A DNA stretch of 64,000 nt from Ancylomarina sp. 16SWW S1-10-2. GTDB taxonomy: Bacteria > Bacteroidota > Bacteroidia > Bacteroidales > Marinifilaceae. Each line of letters begins with the position of its first letter. The first letter of the stretch is position 1. This document shows, one piece after another, positions 19,290 to 28,869 of this stretch. The DNA is taken from NCBI RefSeq assembly GCF_009669305.1, contig NZ_SADB01000006.1, positions 62,264 to 126,263 on the forward strand, given 5' to 3'. Under the pieces are notes generated by a model. It was not told the origin of the DNA. It was given only the letters and a program-made list of their open reading frames with translations, and did not search any database. The position numbers and the translations under genes are program-made.

Positions 19290-19853
19290 TTAAGGAACTA
19301 AACTTGCAACTTGTTCCAAATACCCTTTACGTAATTCGTCTGTTCCCATAGCTACATCACCAAAAAATGTGATCTTAGTTTCGATACCACAAAAGCCAAA
19401 CAAACCGGCATCATTAACTCTAACCTGAGCATCGTGCATTCCTGACTGAGTATAGTAAGCGTCAGGTGATCCTGTGCAAATAATAACTCTAGCAGTTCGT
19501 CCTTTTAATAAGCCTTCAGGGCCTTTTTCACCATATTTAAAAGCCACGCCATTAGAAAACACACGATCGATAAAACCTTTCAAAATCGCTGGCATTTGTC
19601 CCCACCATAAAGGATAAACTACCGTATAATGATCGGCCCATTTAATTAGTTTCTGATAAGCTAAAATATCCTTAGGTGTCTCAATGTCAGGTGACATATC
19701 AGAAGCCTTCAAAACAGGATCAAAATTTTCTGCATAAAGATCTATTATCTTAATCTCGTGACCTTTACTCGTGGCTTCATTAACCAACTTATTTGTTATA
19801 GCTTTGGTAAAACTATTTGAATTAAAATGGGTGTAAATAATTAAATGTTTCAT
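19290..19853 (-). CDS. NAD(P)H-dependent flavodoxin-fold oxidoreductase (NQO1/MdaB family)
   Basis: This 187-aa protein matches the flavodoxin-like fold 2 family: YTHFNSNSFTKAI at the N-terminus (FMN/FAD phosphate loop), VVYPLWWGQMPAILKGFIDRVF around 79-100, and the GRTARVIICTGSP strand. Members reduce quinones or xenobiotics by two-electron transfer and protect against oxidative stress or act as Kef ancillary proteins. There is no potassium-efflux gene nearby. It is monocistronic, with its own terminator and a very long upstream gap. Confidence 0.85.
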   Translation of the reverse strand: MKHLIIYTHFNSNSFTKAITNKLVNEATSKGHEIKIIDLYAENFDPVLKASDMSPDIETPKDILAYQKLIKWADHYTVVYPLWWGQMPAILKGFIDRVFSNGVAFKYGEKGPEGLLKGRTARVIICTGSPDAYYTQSGMHDAQVRVNDAGLFGFCGIETKITFFGDVAMGTDELRKGYLEQVASLVP

Positions 19854-21266
19854 GTAATAAATTTAAAAAGTTAATCTGATTATCTGAAAGTCAATAAAGC
19901 ATACAAAAAAAATGAAGCTATATCTTTTTCAGAATGTTTTCTAAAATTACATTGAATTTTAGAAAATAAATAAATCAGAACTGTTAATAAAATCATAAAA
20001 AGTAAATGCTCTTAAAAATATCTTGAACGAAACCAACGGATGAATTTAAATTCTATGAGTATTCATCTATCAAAACTTTTTATGACAAAGACTCCTCCTA
20101 CTCTTCTCGAACAACAACAACTCTCCAATTTCTTTTATGTGGAATATGTAGTTGTTAACAGATTTTGTATAAATCTGCTCCGATTAAATGTGTTCATAGA
20201 TTTTGTAGCCGACTTTATTGATCTAAAATCTGTAATTGTTTTTAACGGTTCAAGGGTCTTGTGGGTAATCGTTTTTCCCCACTTTTTATTAGAATCTACA
20301 ATTTGTTCAACACACCATGTAATTAAAAAAAATGTACTACTACGAATTTAGTGGGTAAAGGGTGTAAAATTGTTTTATGAGATATAATTATAAGGTTTAA
20401 ACCGTTATATACAAAACCGTTTAAAGGTTTTACTCAGTTTCGAAATTATATTCTTCTTTTAGTTTTTCCTTTTGTCTTGATACAAAAAAAACAACCCCGA
20501 AGGGCTCATGAGCACCTTTAAAAATTTAGTCTGCAAATAAAAAATCAAGACTCCATTTAAAATATAACTTAATCTTCCTGTATTTTAAGTAAAATCGGGT
20601 GATCTCGAGACAAGCTCGAGCTTCCAGACTGCACTAAAAAAACACAGTTCGATTTTCATCATATTTAAAATGATGTCATTCGACCTTAACATACTAGTAT
20701 CATACCACTGTTCATTACTTAGATCTTCCACGAAGAAGGTAGTAAACCTAAAAAAACGAATAAACTAAACGTTAACCTATAATTATATATACTAAATAGT
20801 ATTTAACTTTAATGGCGGATAAAATACCATTAGTTTTGAGATGCAAGCTTAAACAAAAAATTGCTATCTAAATCCGCCAAACTAAAAATACATAGATAAC
20901 AACATGCTGATTACAAAAGCTTTGCAGAACCATAAATTACAATTTCATATTACTAAGTTTAAGGTTTTAGACAAAACCAGCAATTTTAGAGTATTTCTGC
21001 AAAATTTACTATCATAAAAAAGGACTCAAAAGATAAATCAAGACTATTTATAGATTTATTTCCACAATTAGATCCAATCTTCACATTATCACCCAAAACA
21101 ACACAAAAGACCTAATTAACAACCAATTACCAATAAGACAAACATAAATTTCAATCTATATCTTCACAATTGTAAACCAATTCAGACATGAAATTGCTAA
21201 AATATAGTAGATTTTGATTAAATTGCACACTGTATTTGTGAATTTCACTGCTTAAAATCAGCATAA
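19854..21266. other. 1.4-kb gene-free interval
   Basis: No credible gene on either strand. The longest frame (20040-20351, plus) has no recognisable domain and biased, low-complexity composition. The interval contains a degenerate repeat at 20457-20637 related to 41381-41514, an 8-bp inverted repeat TGGCGGAT/ATCCGCCA at about 20812-20878, and several poly-A/T tracts. It may be a decayed region or house an RNA that cannot be recognised by eye. Confidence 0.55.
20457..20637. repeat. degenerate dispersed repeat, copy 1
   Basis: Three blocks recur in the same order as at 41381-41514: a CTTTTGTCTTGATACAAAA-like segment, a TCAAGACTCC-like segment, and GGGTGATCTC...GAGCTTCC followed by a short spacer and ACTAA. 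Spacing between the blocks differs between copies. Both copies lie in long non-coding gaps. Confidence 0.6.
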
Positions 21267-22925
21267 ATGCAATCTAAATTTATAATGATGACACCTAATA
21301 AAAACTTAACATTTCCTGCTATTTTTGCAGAAACTGTAAAAAAATTCGGATCTTCTAAAGCAATGGCTCTAGTTGGTCAAACACCTATTACTTATAATGA
21401 ACTTGACACCAAAATTAAAGCATTAATAGCATTCTATGAAAAACTAGATATTCATGCTGGTGATAAAGTTGCTATTTTAAGTACCAACATGCCTAATTGG
21501 GGCGTTGTATATTATGCAACTACATTTATTGGAGCTGTTATTGTGCCTATTCTACCCGATTTCACTCAATTTGAAATTGAAAATATCTTAAACCATTCAG
21601 AAGCTAAAGCAGTTTTTGTATCAAAAGGTTTAGCTTCAAAAATAGATAAAATTAATTCCGAGAGTCTTGAATTTACTATTGCTATTGAAGACTTTGAAAT
21701 CAAAAATGAGACTTCTGTAAAATTTAGTTTATCAGCACAAGTAAAAAACTCATATCATGTCAATGAAGATGATATGGCCGCTATTATATATACTTCTGGA
21801 ACTACAGGCAGCTCAAAAGGCGTGATGCTTTCGCATAAAAACATTTGTTCTAATGCAACAAGTGCTAAACATATACATCCTATTGATGAAACAGACCGTT
21901 TCCTTTCAATCTTACCGCTTTCACACACTTACGAAAACACTTTAGGTTTTGTAATTCCTATGATTGCGGGGTCATGTATCTATTATCTTGGTAAAACACC
22001 TGTTCCTTCATTGCTAATATCAGCTTTAAAGGAAGTGAAACCAACGATCATGTTCTCGGTTCCATTGATTATTGAAAAGATATACAAGAGCAAGATTCTT
22101 CCTACTATTAATGGAAAATCTATCACTAAAAATCTATATAAGATTCCTTTTTTCCGTAAAAGACTAAACGCTATTGCTGGGAAAAAATTAATGGAAACCT
22201 TTGGAGGTGAATTAACCTTTTTCGGTATTGGTGGCGCCAAATTAAACGATCAAGTTGAATTATTTTTGAAAGAAGCTAAATTTCCGTATGCCATTGGTTA
22301 TGGATTAACAGAAACCGCTCCTCTTATAGCTGGAGCTGGAGTAAACCAAACTAAACATCGTTCAACAGGACCTGCTTTAGATGGCGTTACATTAAAAATT
22401 CACAATCCTGATCCTAAAACTCAAATTGGAGAAGTTTGGGCTAAAGGAGATAATGTAATGATGGGTTATTATAAAGATCCCGAAAAAACAAAAGAAGTTC
22501 TTTCTGACGACGGTTGGTTAAAAACAGGTGATTTAGCGAGAATGGACAAAAACAATTTCTTATACGTAGAAAGTCGTCTTAAGAATATGATTGTTGGTTC
22601 AAGTGGCGAAAATATATACCCAGAAGCTATTGAATCTCTAATCAATAACTTTAAACACGTAGTTGAATCTGTTGTTGTTGAGAAAAAAGGCAAGCTGGTA
22701 GCCATGGTTTATTTCAATTACGAAGAATTAGAACAACAATACAAATATTTAAAACGTGAAGTAAGTGGTTACGTTGATCAACAAGTGGATGAACTGTTAG
22801 AAGAATTACAAGTTTACGTTAATTCTAGAGTCAACAAATTTTCACAGCTTCAACTTGTCGTTGCTCAGGTTGATCCCTTCCAAAAGACAGCAACTCATAA
22901 GATCAAACGCTTTCTTTATTGTTAG
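21267..22925 (+). CDS. long-chain fatty acid-CoA ligase (AMP-binding)
   Basis: A 552-aa ANL-superfamily enzyme that would activate fatty acids to acyl-CoA. Motifs are the P-loop IYTSGTTGSSKG, GYGLTETAP, WLKTGDLARMD and the hinge RLKNMIVGSSGENIYPE, and it ends HKIKRFLYC with the C-terminal lysine region. A second in-frame start lies at 21285. The long upstream gap means its promoter is within 20.9-21.26 kb. It ends in a strong terminator. Substrate chain length is not determinable; FadD-like is the best description. Confidence 0.88.
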   Translation: MQSKFIMMTPNKNLTFPAIFAETVKKFGSSKAMALVGQTPITYNELDTKIKALIAFYEKLDIHAGDKVAILSTNMPNWGVVYYATTFIGAVIVPILPDFTQFEIENILNHSEAKAVFVSKGLASKIDKINSESLEFTIAIEDFEIKNETSVKFSLSAQVKNSYHVNEDDMAAIIYTSGTTGSSKGVMLSHKNICSNATSAKHIHPIDETDRFLSILPLSHTYENTLGFVIPMIAGSCIYYLGKTPVPSLLISALKEVKPTIMFSVPLIIEKIYKSKILPTINGKSITKNLYKIPFFRKRLNAIAGKKLMETFGGELTFFGIGGAKLNDQVELFLKEAKFPYAIGYGLTETAPLIAGAGVNQTKHRSTGPALDGVTLKIHNPDPKTQIGEVWAKGDNVMMGYYKDPEKTKEVLSDDGWLKTGDLARMDKNNFLYVESRLKNMIVGSSGENIYPEAIESLINNFKHVVESVVVEKKGKLVAMVYFNYEELEQQYKYLKREVSGYVDQQVDELLEELQVYVNSRVNKFSQLQLVVAQVDPFQKTATHKIKRFLYC

Positions 22926-22960
22926 AAACAAAAGCTATTCATTAAAATTGTATGATATAA

Positions 22961-22990
22961 AAATGCCCAAACTATTAAGTTTGGGCATTT
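22961..22990. terminator. bidirectional intrinsic terminator
   Basis: A perfect 13-bp stem (22961-22973 with 22978-22990) with a 4-nt loop lies between the convergent acyl-CoA ligase and S9 peptidase genes. A/T tracts flank it on both sides. Confidence 0.9.
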
Positions 22991-23009
22991 CTATTTTATA
23001 TGACTTATC

Positions 23010-24881
23010 TTATTCTTTAAGCATCATGTTAGCATCTAAGAATTTCTCCATAGATCTATAAAAATCATAACGGTTTTCTATATTTCTAAATCCATGACCT
23101 TCATTATCCTTTACCATATACTCCACATTAATTCCGCGAGCTTTCATGGCTGCAACCATTTGATCTGATTCTGCCAAATTAACTCTAGGATCGTTGGCTC
23201 CCTGTGCAACAAACAATGGAACCTTAATTTTATCAGCATGAAGAGCAGGTGATACTTTAGCAAGCATTACACTGTCCTTAACTGGATCACCAGCCATTTC
23301 GTAAAGCATTTGGCGATAAGGTTCCCAATATGGAGGCAGACTATTCATAAAAGTAAACATATTACTCACTCCTACATAATCGACACCACATTTATACAAG
23401 TCAGGTGTAAAAGCCAAACCAGCTAAAGTGGCATAACCACCATAACTTCCACCATAAATAGCAATACGATCTTTATCTGCAATGCCTTGATCAATTGCCC
23501 ACTGTACGGCATCGGTAATATCATCCTGCATCTCTAATCCCCATTTCTTAAATGAACATTCCCAGAAATCACGACCATAACCTGTAGATCCTCTAAAATT
23601 CATTTGAAGTACGGCATAACCTCGATTTGCCAAAAATTGAATTTCTGGATTAAATCCCCAATTATCTCGAGCCCATGGACCTCCATGAGGATTAACAACC
23701 ATAGGAAGATTTTTAGCATCAACACCTACGGGTAAAGTCAAATAACCATGAATGGTTTTTCCGTCTCTACTAGTATATTTAATAGGCTTCATTGCTGCCA
23801 TATGTGACTCATCCAGCCATGGACTAACTTCTGATATCAATTTTAATTCATCTGTATTTTTATCATAGATATAGTAAGCTCCTAAGGATCTATCACTGTA
23901 CGTACGAACTAAAAATTTATCTTCATTTCTATTGGAACTGGTAAAATAACAGTCATAAGCAGGCAATTCCTTTTTCACACGATTATACATATCTTCACTT
24001 TCCTTATCGAAAAATTTAAACTTAACCATGTCTGTTGTGTAGATAGCCTTTGTTAGCACTTTTCGCTTTCTTGAATAAGACAAGCCTTCTACATCAACCA
24101 TATCATTTGCAAATAGAGTTTCTGTTTCTTTTCCTGTGGCAGGATCAAAAATAACAATCTCCGCTTTGTCTCTGCCTAGATTAGAGCTGGCATACAATTT
24201 TTTATTATCGAAGGTGAAAAACTGAGGAGACATAGTCTCTTTAAAACTAGTCGTGATAATAGGTTTAAACTCATCTTTTTCGGTTTCACGATAAAGTACT
24301 GTCGCATTAACCATATCAGTAACAGCAGTAGCAATACGTAATTTGCCATCATGATCTGTCATCCAACCTGTAATATTTCCTGGATTTTTATAAAGCATAG
24401 TTAGCTCTCCAGTTACAATATTCAAGCGATAAGGGTCAAAAGCTTTTGGATCTCTTTTATTCATTGAAATAATAATCTCATCAGGAATAGCATCCAAACG
24501 ATCAATAATATTTGTAGTCACCTTATCAAAATCGGTAAAACAAACCTGATTTTTTCCGTCTATATCAACACCATATAATTTGAAATTTTCGTCACCTCCA
24601 CTATCCTTCAAATACAAAATACGATTATCGTTAGCCCAAAAATAACCTGAAATATCTCTATCCTTTTCAAAGGTTATCTGAACGGCTTCCTCACTACCAA
24701 TTTCCTGAATAAAAATATTCATACGATCTTCGAAAGGCGCTCGATACGAAAATTTTGTTCCTTCTGGTGAAATTTGATAAGAAGTCTTTAATGGATTTTT
24801 AAAAAAATCTTCGAGAGCAATTTTAGGGGGTTTTACCATTTTAGTTTCTTTAGCAGTGCAGGCAAACATAAAAAGAGCCAA
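23010..24881 (-). CDS. S9 family (prolyl oligopeptidase-like) peptidase, lipoprotein; start uncertain
   Basis: About 623 aa: an N-terminal beta-propeller, then an alpha/beta hydrolase. The nucleophile is in YGGSYGGYATLAG, the aspartate in GANDPRVN and the histidine in NEGHGF. It would cut short peptides in the periplasm. The N-terminus carries a lipobox-like FMFAC. The only usable start in the listed frame is TTG at 24881, which leaves no charged n-region. The frame continues upstream for 13 codons (KIKISKTYLCIPV) to a TAG at 24921-24923, exactly where an ATG would complete a normal lipoprotein signal. Either a rare start (ATT) or a start-codon mutation is implied. Confidence 0.85.
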   Translation of the reverse strand: MALFMFACTAKETKMVKPPKIALEDFFKNPLKTSYQISPEGTKFSYRAPFEDRMNIFIQEIGSEEAVQITFEKDRDISGYFWANDNRILYLKDSGGDENFKLYGVDIDGKNQVCFTDFDKVTTNIIDRLDAIPDEIIISMNKRDPKAFDPYRLNIVTGELTMLYKNPGNITGWMTDHDGKLRIATAVTDMVNATVLYRETEKDEFKPIITTSFKETMSPQFFTFDNKKLYASSNLGRDKAEIVIFDPATGKETETLFANDMVDVEGLSYSRKRKVLTKAIYTTDMVKFKFFDKESEDMYNRVKKELPAYDCYFTSSNRNEDKFLVRTYSDRSLGAYYIYDKNTDELKLISEVSPWLDESHMAAMKPIKYTSRDGKTIHGYLTLPVGVDAKNLPMVVNPHGGPWARDNWGFNPEIQFLANRGYAVLQMNFRGSTGYGRDFWECSFKKWGLEMQDDITDAVQWAIDQGIADKDRIAIYGGSYGGYATLAGLAFTPDLYKCGVDYVGVSNMFTFMNSLPPYWEPYRQMLYEMAGDPVKDSVMLAKVSPALHADKIKVPLFVAQGANDPRVNLAESDQMVAAMKARGINVEYMVKDNEGHGFRNIENRYDFYRSMEKFLDANMMLKE

Positions 24882-25026
24882 TACTGGAATACATAAATAC
24901 GTTTTACTGATTTTAATTTTCTAATTTATTGATGAATAAATAGTTGACTCTTCAAATTACAACAATAATATTTATTAATCAATAAAAATTTTATCTGGCA
25001 AGGCACGATCAATTCACCAAAACCAA

Positions 25027-25060
25027 AAAAGTTCCTGAAAAATTATTTTCAGGAACTTTT
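25027..25060 (-). terminator. terminator downstream of the pnt-DsrE unit
   Basis: A perfect 15-bp stem (25027-25041 with 25046-25060) and 4-nt loop lies 15 bp after the DsrE stop on the minus strand and is followed by a T-rich tract. Confidence 0.9.
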
Positions 25061-25075
25061 CTATTTATTCAAAAT

Positions 25076-25528
25076 CTAGAAAGTAACGACCTTTCGATCT
25101 TTTATAAATCGAGTTAAATCCTGTCCAGAATGCTTAACGGTTACTCCAATTTCTGTTAACTTATCGGCTACATCGTATTCGTCAGCACAGGCTTTACAAG
25201 CCATTACATGAACACCAGATTTAATCATTTTTTTCACATAGTCTTGTAACTCTTTATCCTGCGAAAGAAGCTTTGAAGATGGACCCCAAACCAGAAGCGT
25301 AACATCATCCCACCAAGCTTGCTTTTTAGCATTATACGTGTACATGAATACCATTTTCATGGCTACTTCCTTATCTGCACTTGTCCAAACAACAACCAAC
25401 TTATCCTCTTCGTTAATTTCAGATTTATTTTTCACCTCATCATTCCCGACTCTCACCTCTGCAGCCCTTAATCCAGATATTGATAAAAATAAACCCATCA
25501 TTAATGCCAACAAAAATTTCTGTTTCAT
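25076..25528 (-). CDS. secreted DsrE-family protein
   Basis: A 150-aa protein with a signal peptide ending near LRAA (residue 23). A DsrE/DsrF-like domain follows: KLVVVWTSADKEVAMKM, WDDVTLLVWGPSSKLL and SGVHVMACKACADEY. The two cysteines in ACKAC sit where DsrE-type sulfur carriers hold their active cysteine. The periplasmic location distinguishes it from classical cytoplasmic DsrEFH. It begins 36 bp after pntB and may be cotranscribed with the transhydrogenase genes, with the terminator at 25027 ending the unit. Its role is unknown; sulfur transfer or redox sensing is a guess from the family. Confidence 0.75.
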   Translation of the reverse strand: MKQKFLLALMMGLFLSISGLRAAEVRVGNDEVKNKSEINEEDKLVVVWTSADKEVAMKMVFMYTYNAKKQAWWDDVTLLVWGPSSKLLSQDKELQDYVKKMIKSGVHVMACKACADEYDVADKLTEIGVTVKHSGQDLTRFIKDRKVVTF

Positions 25529-25564
25529 CTTCTATATTTTAGCTTAAAAATCAATTATCTTCTA

Positions 25565-27007
25565 TTACAAACTCTTAATTTCATTAACTAAATTCTGCAA
25601 ACTGTCCTTAGCATTTCCAAAGAGCATACGTGTTTTTTCACCAAAGAATAATTCATTCTCGATTCCCGCATAACCTTTCCCTCGTCCACGTTTCATTACA
25701 ATGACATTTTTAGCCAAATGTGCATTAATAATTGGCATACCTGCGATGGGACTTCCTTGATCATTAATCGCAGCAGGGTTTACGACATCATTAGCTCCTA
25801 TAACCAGCACAACATCAGTATTTGGCATGTCTGGATTAATATTCTCCATTTCAACCAACTGATTATATGGGACATCCGCTTCAGCCAATAAAACATTCAT
25901 ATGTCCTGGCATACGACCAGCTACAGGATGTATTGCAAATCGAACATTCACTCCTTTAGTACTTAATATTTCTTCTAGCTCATGACAAACGTGTTGTGCT
26001 TGAGCTACAGCTAAACCATAACCAGGGACAATCACCACAGACTTTGAATAAGACAATAAGATTGAGGCATCACTCAAGCTAATCTCTTTCATAATGCCAC
26101 CTTCTGCACCAGGACCTGAAGCTGAGTTAGCTCCAAATGAACCAATAATCACATTTAGTAAAGAACGATTCATTGCCTTACACATAATTAAGGTTAGAAT
26201 TGTGCCGGCAGCACCTACCAAGATACCACCCAAAATCATTGCTTGGTTGCCGTAGATGAAACCTGCCATTGCAGCTGCAATACCTGTAAAACTGTTCAGT
26301 AAAGAAATAACGACTGGCATATCGGCTCCTCCAATTGGCATGACGAACATGATACCGTAGAGAAGAGAAACTCCCAATAATAAATAGATTGCCCAATTCA
26401 ATTGCTCTGGCGTTTGGCCAGAAATCATGATAAATACCGAAATAGCAATAGCAGCTACTAAAAGTAGTAGGTTTACATATTTCATGACACCTGAAAAGAG
26501 ATCTTTCACTTTACCATCTAGCTTGCCGTAAGCAATCATAGATCCACTAAAAGCAACCGCTCCAATGAATAAACCAAGAACAGTAACCAAAACTGATCCT
26601 AAATTATTCATATCAGCGTTTGGAAATTCTAGCAAAGCCACCAAAGCTGAAGCTGCACCACCAGTTGCATTAAATAAGGATACCAACTGTGGCATAGCTG
26701 TCATTTTAATACGACGAGCCACAATCCATCCAATAACTGATCCTATTGTGAGTGCCGATAGAATAATCCAAACATTAGTCATTTGAATACTATTTCCTCC
26801 AGCATCTTTATGAAGAATAAGAGTAGTGAACATAGCTAATACCATACCACCACCTGCAAAGAAGTTACCACGTCGAGCCGACTCTGGATGACTTAGCAAT
26901 TTCAATCCTACAACAAAAAAGAGGGCTGCAATTAAATAACTTAGTTCGAGGATTGTATCACCTAAGGTGAAATCAATCCCATTTATATTTCCGATTATTT
27001 GTTCCAT
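25565..27007 (-). CDS. pntB: NAD(P) transhydrogenase beta subunit
   Basis: The 480-aa PntB holds the membrane domain II helices (residues 1 to about 280) and the soluble NADP(H)-binding domain III. The latter is seen as VVIVPGYGLAVAQAQHV, followed by FAIHPVAGRMPGHMNVLLAEA, DVVLVIGANDVVNPAA and KRGRGKGYAGIENELFF. It couples proton entry to hydride transfer from NADH to NADP+ at the inner membrane. It lies 6 bp downstream of pntA2. Length is normal. Confidence 0.95.
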   Translation of the reverse strand: MEQIIGNINGIDFTLGDTILELSYLIAALFFVVGLKLLSHPESARRGNFFAGGGMVLAMFTTLILHKDAGGNSIQMTNVWIILSALTIGSVIGWIVARRIKMTAMPQLVSLFNATGGAASALVALLEFPNADMNNLGSVLVTVLGLFIGAVAFSGSMIAYGKLDGKVKDLFSGVMKYVNLLLLVAAIAISVFIMISGQTPEQLNWAIYLLLGVSLLYGIMFVMPIGGADMPVVISLLNSFTGIAAAMAGFIYGNQAMILGGILVGAAGTILTLIMCKAMNRSLLNVIIGSFGANSASGPGAEGGIMKEISLSDASILLSYSKSVVIVPGYGLAVAQAQHVCHELEEILSTKGVNVRFAIHPVAGRMPGHMNVLLAEADVPYNQLVEMENINPDMPNTDVVLVIGANDVVNPAAINDQGSPIAGMPIINAHLAKNVIVMKRGRGKGYAGIENELFFGEKTRMLFGNAKDSLQNLVNEIKSL

Positions 27008-27013
27008 ATCTTC

Positions 27014-27328
27014 TTATTTTTTCTTCTTTTTAAACATCTCTAACATGCGATCTGTCACCACAAAACCACCCACAACATTAAGTGTTCCGAATATGACAGC
27101 GAAAAAACCAAGTATTAGCTCTAAGGAAAGTGTTGTTGTATCGGCATGACCAACTAAAATGATTCCTCCGATAATAATAACACCACTAATGGCATTGGCT
27201 CCCGACATGAGAGGTGTGTGAAGAACTGAAGGCACATTAGATATAACTTCAATACCCAAAAATATGGATAAGGCGATTACAAAAATAGCCTCTTTATATG
27301 TAAAAAAATAGACAAGTATTTGTTCCAT
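27014..27328 (-). CDS. NAD(P) transhydrogenase alpha subunit, membrane part
   Basis: This 104-aa protein is equivalent to the C-terminal membrane portion of E. coli PntA. Three to four helices include FFTYKEAIFVIALSIFLGIEVISNVPSVLHTPLMSG-type sequence and VVGGFVVTDRML at the end. Splitting PntA into a soluble and a membrane polypeptide is common in this phylum and in Rhodospirillum, where the part is called PntAB or pntA2. It sits 11 bp after the soluble subunit and 6 bp before pntB, in one operon. Confidence 0.92.
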   Translation of the reverse strand: MEQILVYFFTYKEAIFVIALSIFLGIEVISNVPSVLHTPLMSGANAISGVIIIGGIILVGHADTTTLSLELILGFFAVIFGTLNVVGGFVVTDRMLEMFKKKKK

Positions 27329-27339
27329 TTGAATAGGGT

Positions 27340-28467
27340 TTAGGATTCAACAACTGATTTAACACGTTCGTTATAGATTTCGCCAGCATGAGTAATACAC
27401 GTGCCTTTTACAATATCGTCTTCGAAATTTAGATTTAACGAACCATCTTCGGCTATCATTAATTGAAGAAAATTAAACACATTCTTACCAAACATTTTAC
27501 TGGCATCAATTGGCATTAAAGATGGGTATTCCGACTGTCCAATAATTTTAACTTCATTGTAAACAAGCGTCTCATTATTTTTAGTCAATTCGCAATTTCC
27601 TCCACTCGATGCAGCCAAGTCGATAATAACCGAACCTGGCCTCATACGTTCAACAGCTACTGTTGGAATTAAAAGAGGTGCTTTTCTACCTGGAATTTGA
27701 GCAGTACAAATTATCACATCTGCTTTAGCCGCATGGTCGTTAATTACTTCTTGCTGTTTCTTTTTAAACTCTTCCGTTTGCTCAACGGCATAGCCTCCAG
27801 CAGCGGAATCATCAATGGCACCTTCCACCTCAACAAATTTAGCTCCAAGGCTGTTCACTTCTTCCTTTACTGCTGCTCTCACATCGAAAGCTTCAACTTG
27901 TGCGCCTAACTTACGCGCAATTGCAATAGACTGCAAACCAGCCACACCAGCACCCAATATCAAAACAGTAGCCGGACGAATAGTACCTGCAGCTGTCATA
28001 AACATGGGGAAAAAGTTCGGTAATTCATTGGCAGCTTGAAGAACTGCTTTATAGCCTGAAACGGTAGCCATAGACGACAAAACATCCATAGCCTGTGCTC
28101 TTGTAGTACGTGGAATTGAATCCATGCTGAAACTGGTTATGCCGCTGGCTAAAAAAGTTTTCACCAAATCAGTATTCCAAAGTGGGTTATACTGACTCAA
28201 CCAAACCTGATTAGCATTTAAGCTTTCAATTAACTCCTTACTCGGTTCACCAATCTGAACTAAAAGATCTGCCTTCTTTAAAAGCTCCTCTCGCTTAATT
28301 ATTTTTGCGCCAGCATTGCTATATGCCTCATCGTTTTGGAAAGCTTTTGTTCCTGCACCCGTTTCGACGCATACCTCCACCTTTGCTTGAACCAGCTTGG
28401 AGACAATTTCTGGTAAAAGAGCCACTCGCTGCTCAGCGCCTTGCTCCTTCAATAATCCTAAAATCAT
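27340..28467 (-). CDS. NAD(P) transhydrogenase alpha subunit, NAD(H)-binding part
   Basis: Domain I of the transhydrogenase: GLLKEQGAEQRVALLPE at the start, TTRAQAMDVLSSMATVSGYKA, and the dinucleotide fold VLILGAGVAGLQSIA with the RAAVKEEVNSLGA segment. I choose the ATG at 28467 (375 aa) because the family begins directly with M-I-L-G-x-x-K-E. The upstream ATG at 28518 adds 17 unconserved residues. It is the first gene of the pntA1-pntA2-pntB unit. Confidence 0.93.
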   Translation of the reverse strand: MILGLLKEQGAEQRVALLPEIVSKLVQAKVEVCVETGAGTKAFQNDEAYSNAGAKIIKREELLKKADLLVQIGEPSKELIESLNANQVWLSQYNPLWNTDLVKTFLASGITSFSMDSIPRTTRAQAMDVLSSMATVSGYKAVLQAANELPNFFPMFMTAAGTIRPATVLILGAGVAGLQSIAIARKLGAQVEAFDVRAAVKEEVNSLGAKFVEVEGAIDDSAAGGYAVEQTEEFKKKQQEVINDHAAKADVIICTAQIPGRKAPLLIPTVAVERMRPGSVIIDLAASSGGNCELTKNNETLVYNEVKIIGQSEYPSLMPIDASKMFGKNVFNFLQLMIAEDGSLNLNFEDDIVKGTCITHAGEIYNERVKSVVES

Positions 28468-28562
28468 AGGCTTTATATAATTAATTTCGATTGATACTAC
28501 ACTATAGAATAACTTCATTTATAAAGCATTGCCTTATAAATATAGTTCATAATAGGCACATT

Positions 28563-28592
28563 AAAAATTACTATTCTGAACTTTTCATCAAA
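28563..28592 (-). promoter_or_regulatory. candidate promoter of the pnt operon
   Basis: On the minus strand TTTG (28592-28589) is separated by 18 bp from TAATTTTT (28570-28563), one mismatch from TAnnTTTG. The first pnt start codon is about 95 bp downstream. Confidence 0.4.
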
Positions 28593-28793
28593 CAACTTGT
28601 CAAAAAAAGCATCTTTAATCTTTCATGAAAACAGAAAGCACTTTACTATTTAGACTTATTCTACACTAAAACTAATTATAAAACTTGAATTCAGAGATAA
28701 ATTCTCAGCTTTTCCCTCATCACTTTTAAAAATCACTACATATAGGTACTCTATAAACCATTATTAAAAAGCTAGAGTAGTAAATTTAAACGC

Positions 28794-28828
28794 AAAAAAA
28801 AGAGAACTCCCAATAATGGAAGTTCTCT
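28794..28828 (-). terminator. terminator of the C69 peptidase gene
   Basis: A 10-bp stem with one bulge (28801-28810 with 28818-28828), followed on the minus strand by seven Ts. It lies within the 402-bp gap between the pnt start and the peptidase stop; apart from this and the pnt promoter nothing else is seen there. Confidence 0.8.
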
Positions 28829-28869
28829 GATACAATGCTTACTTAATTGGTTCTTCAGAAAATCAACGA

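Noticed and set aside
20040-20351. Plus-strand frame of 103 codons in the large gap
   Set aside because: No domain, no signal and odd composition; part of the frame is made of repetitive T-rich DNA.
20805-20900. A further attC-like site around TGGCGGAT/ATCCGCCA
   Set aside because: The outer bases are in the wrong order (GTTAAC before, AACAAC after), opposite to the array sites.
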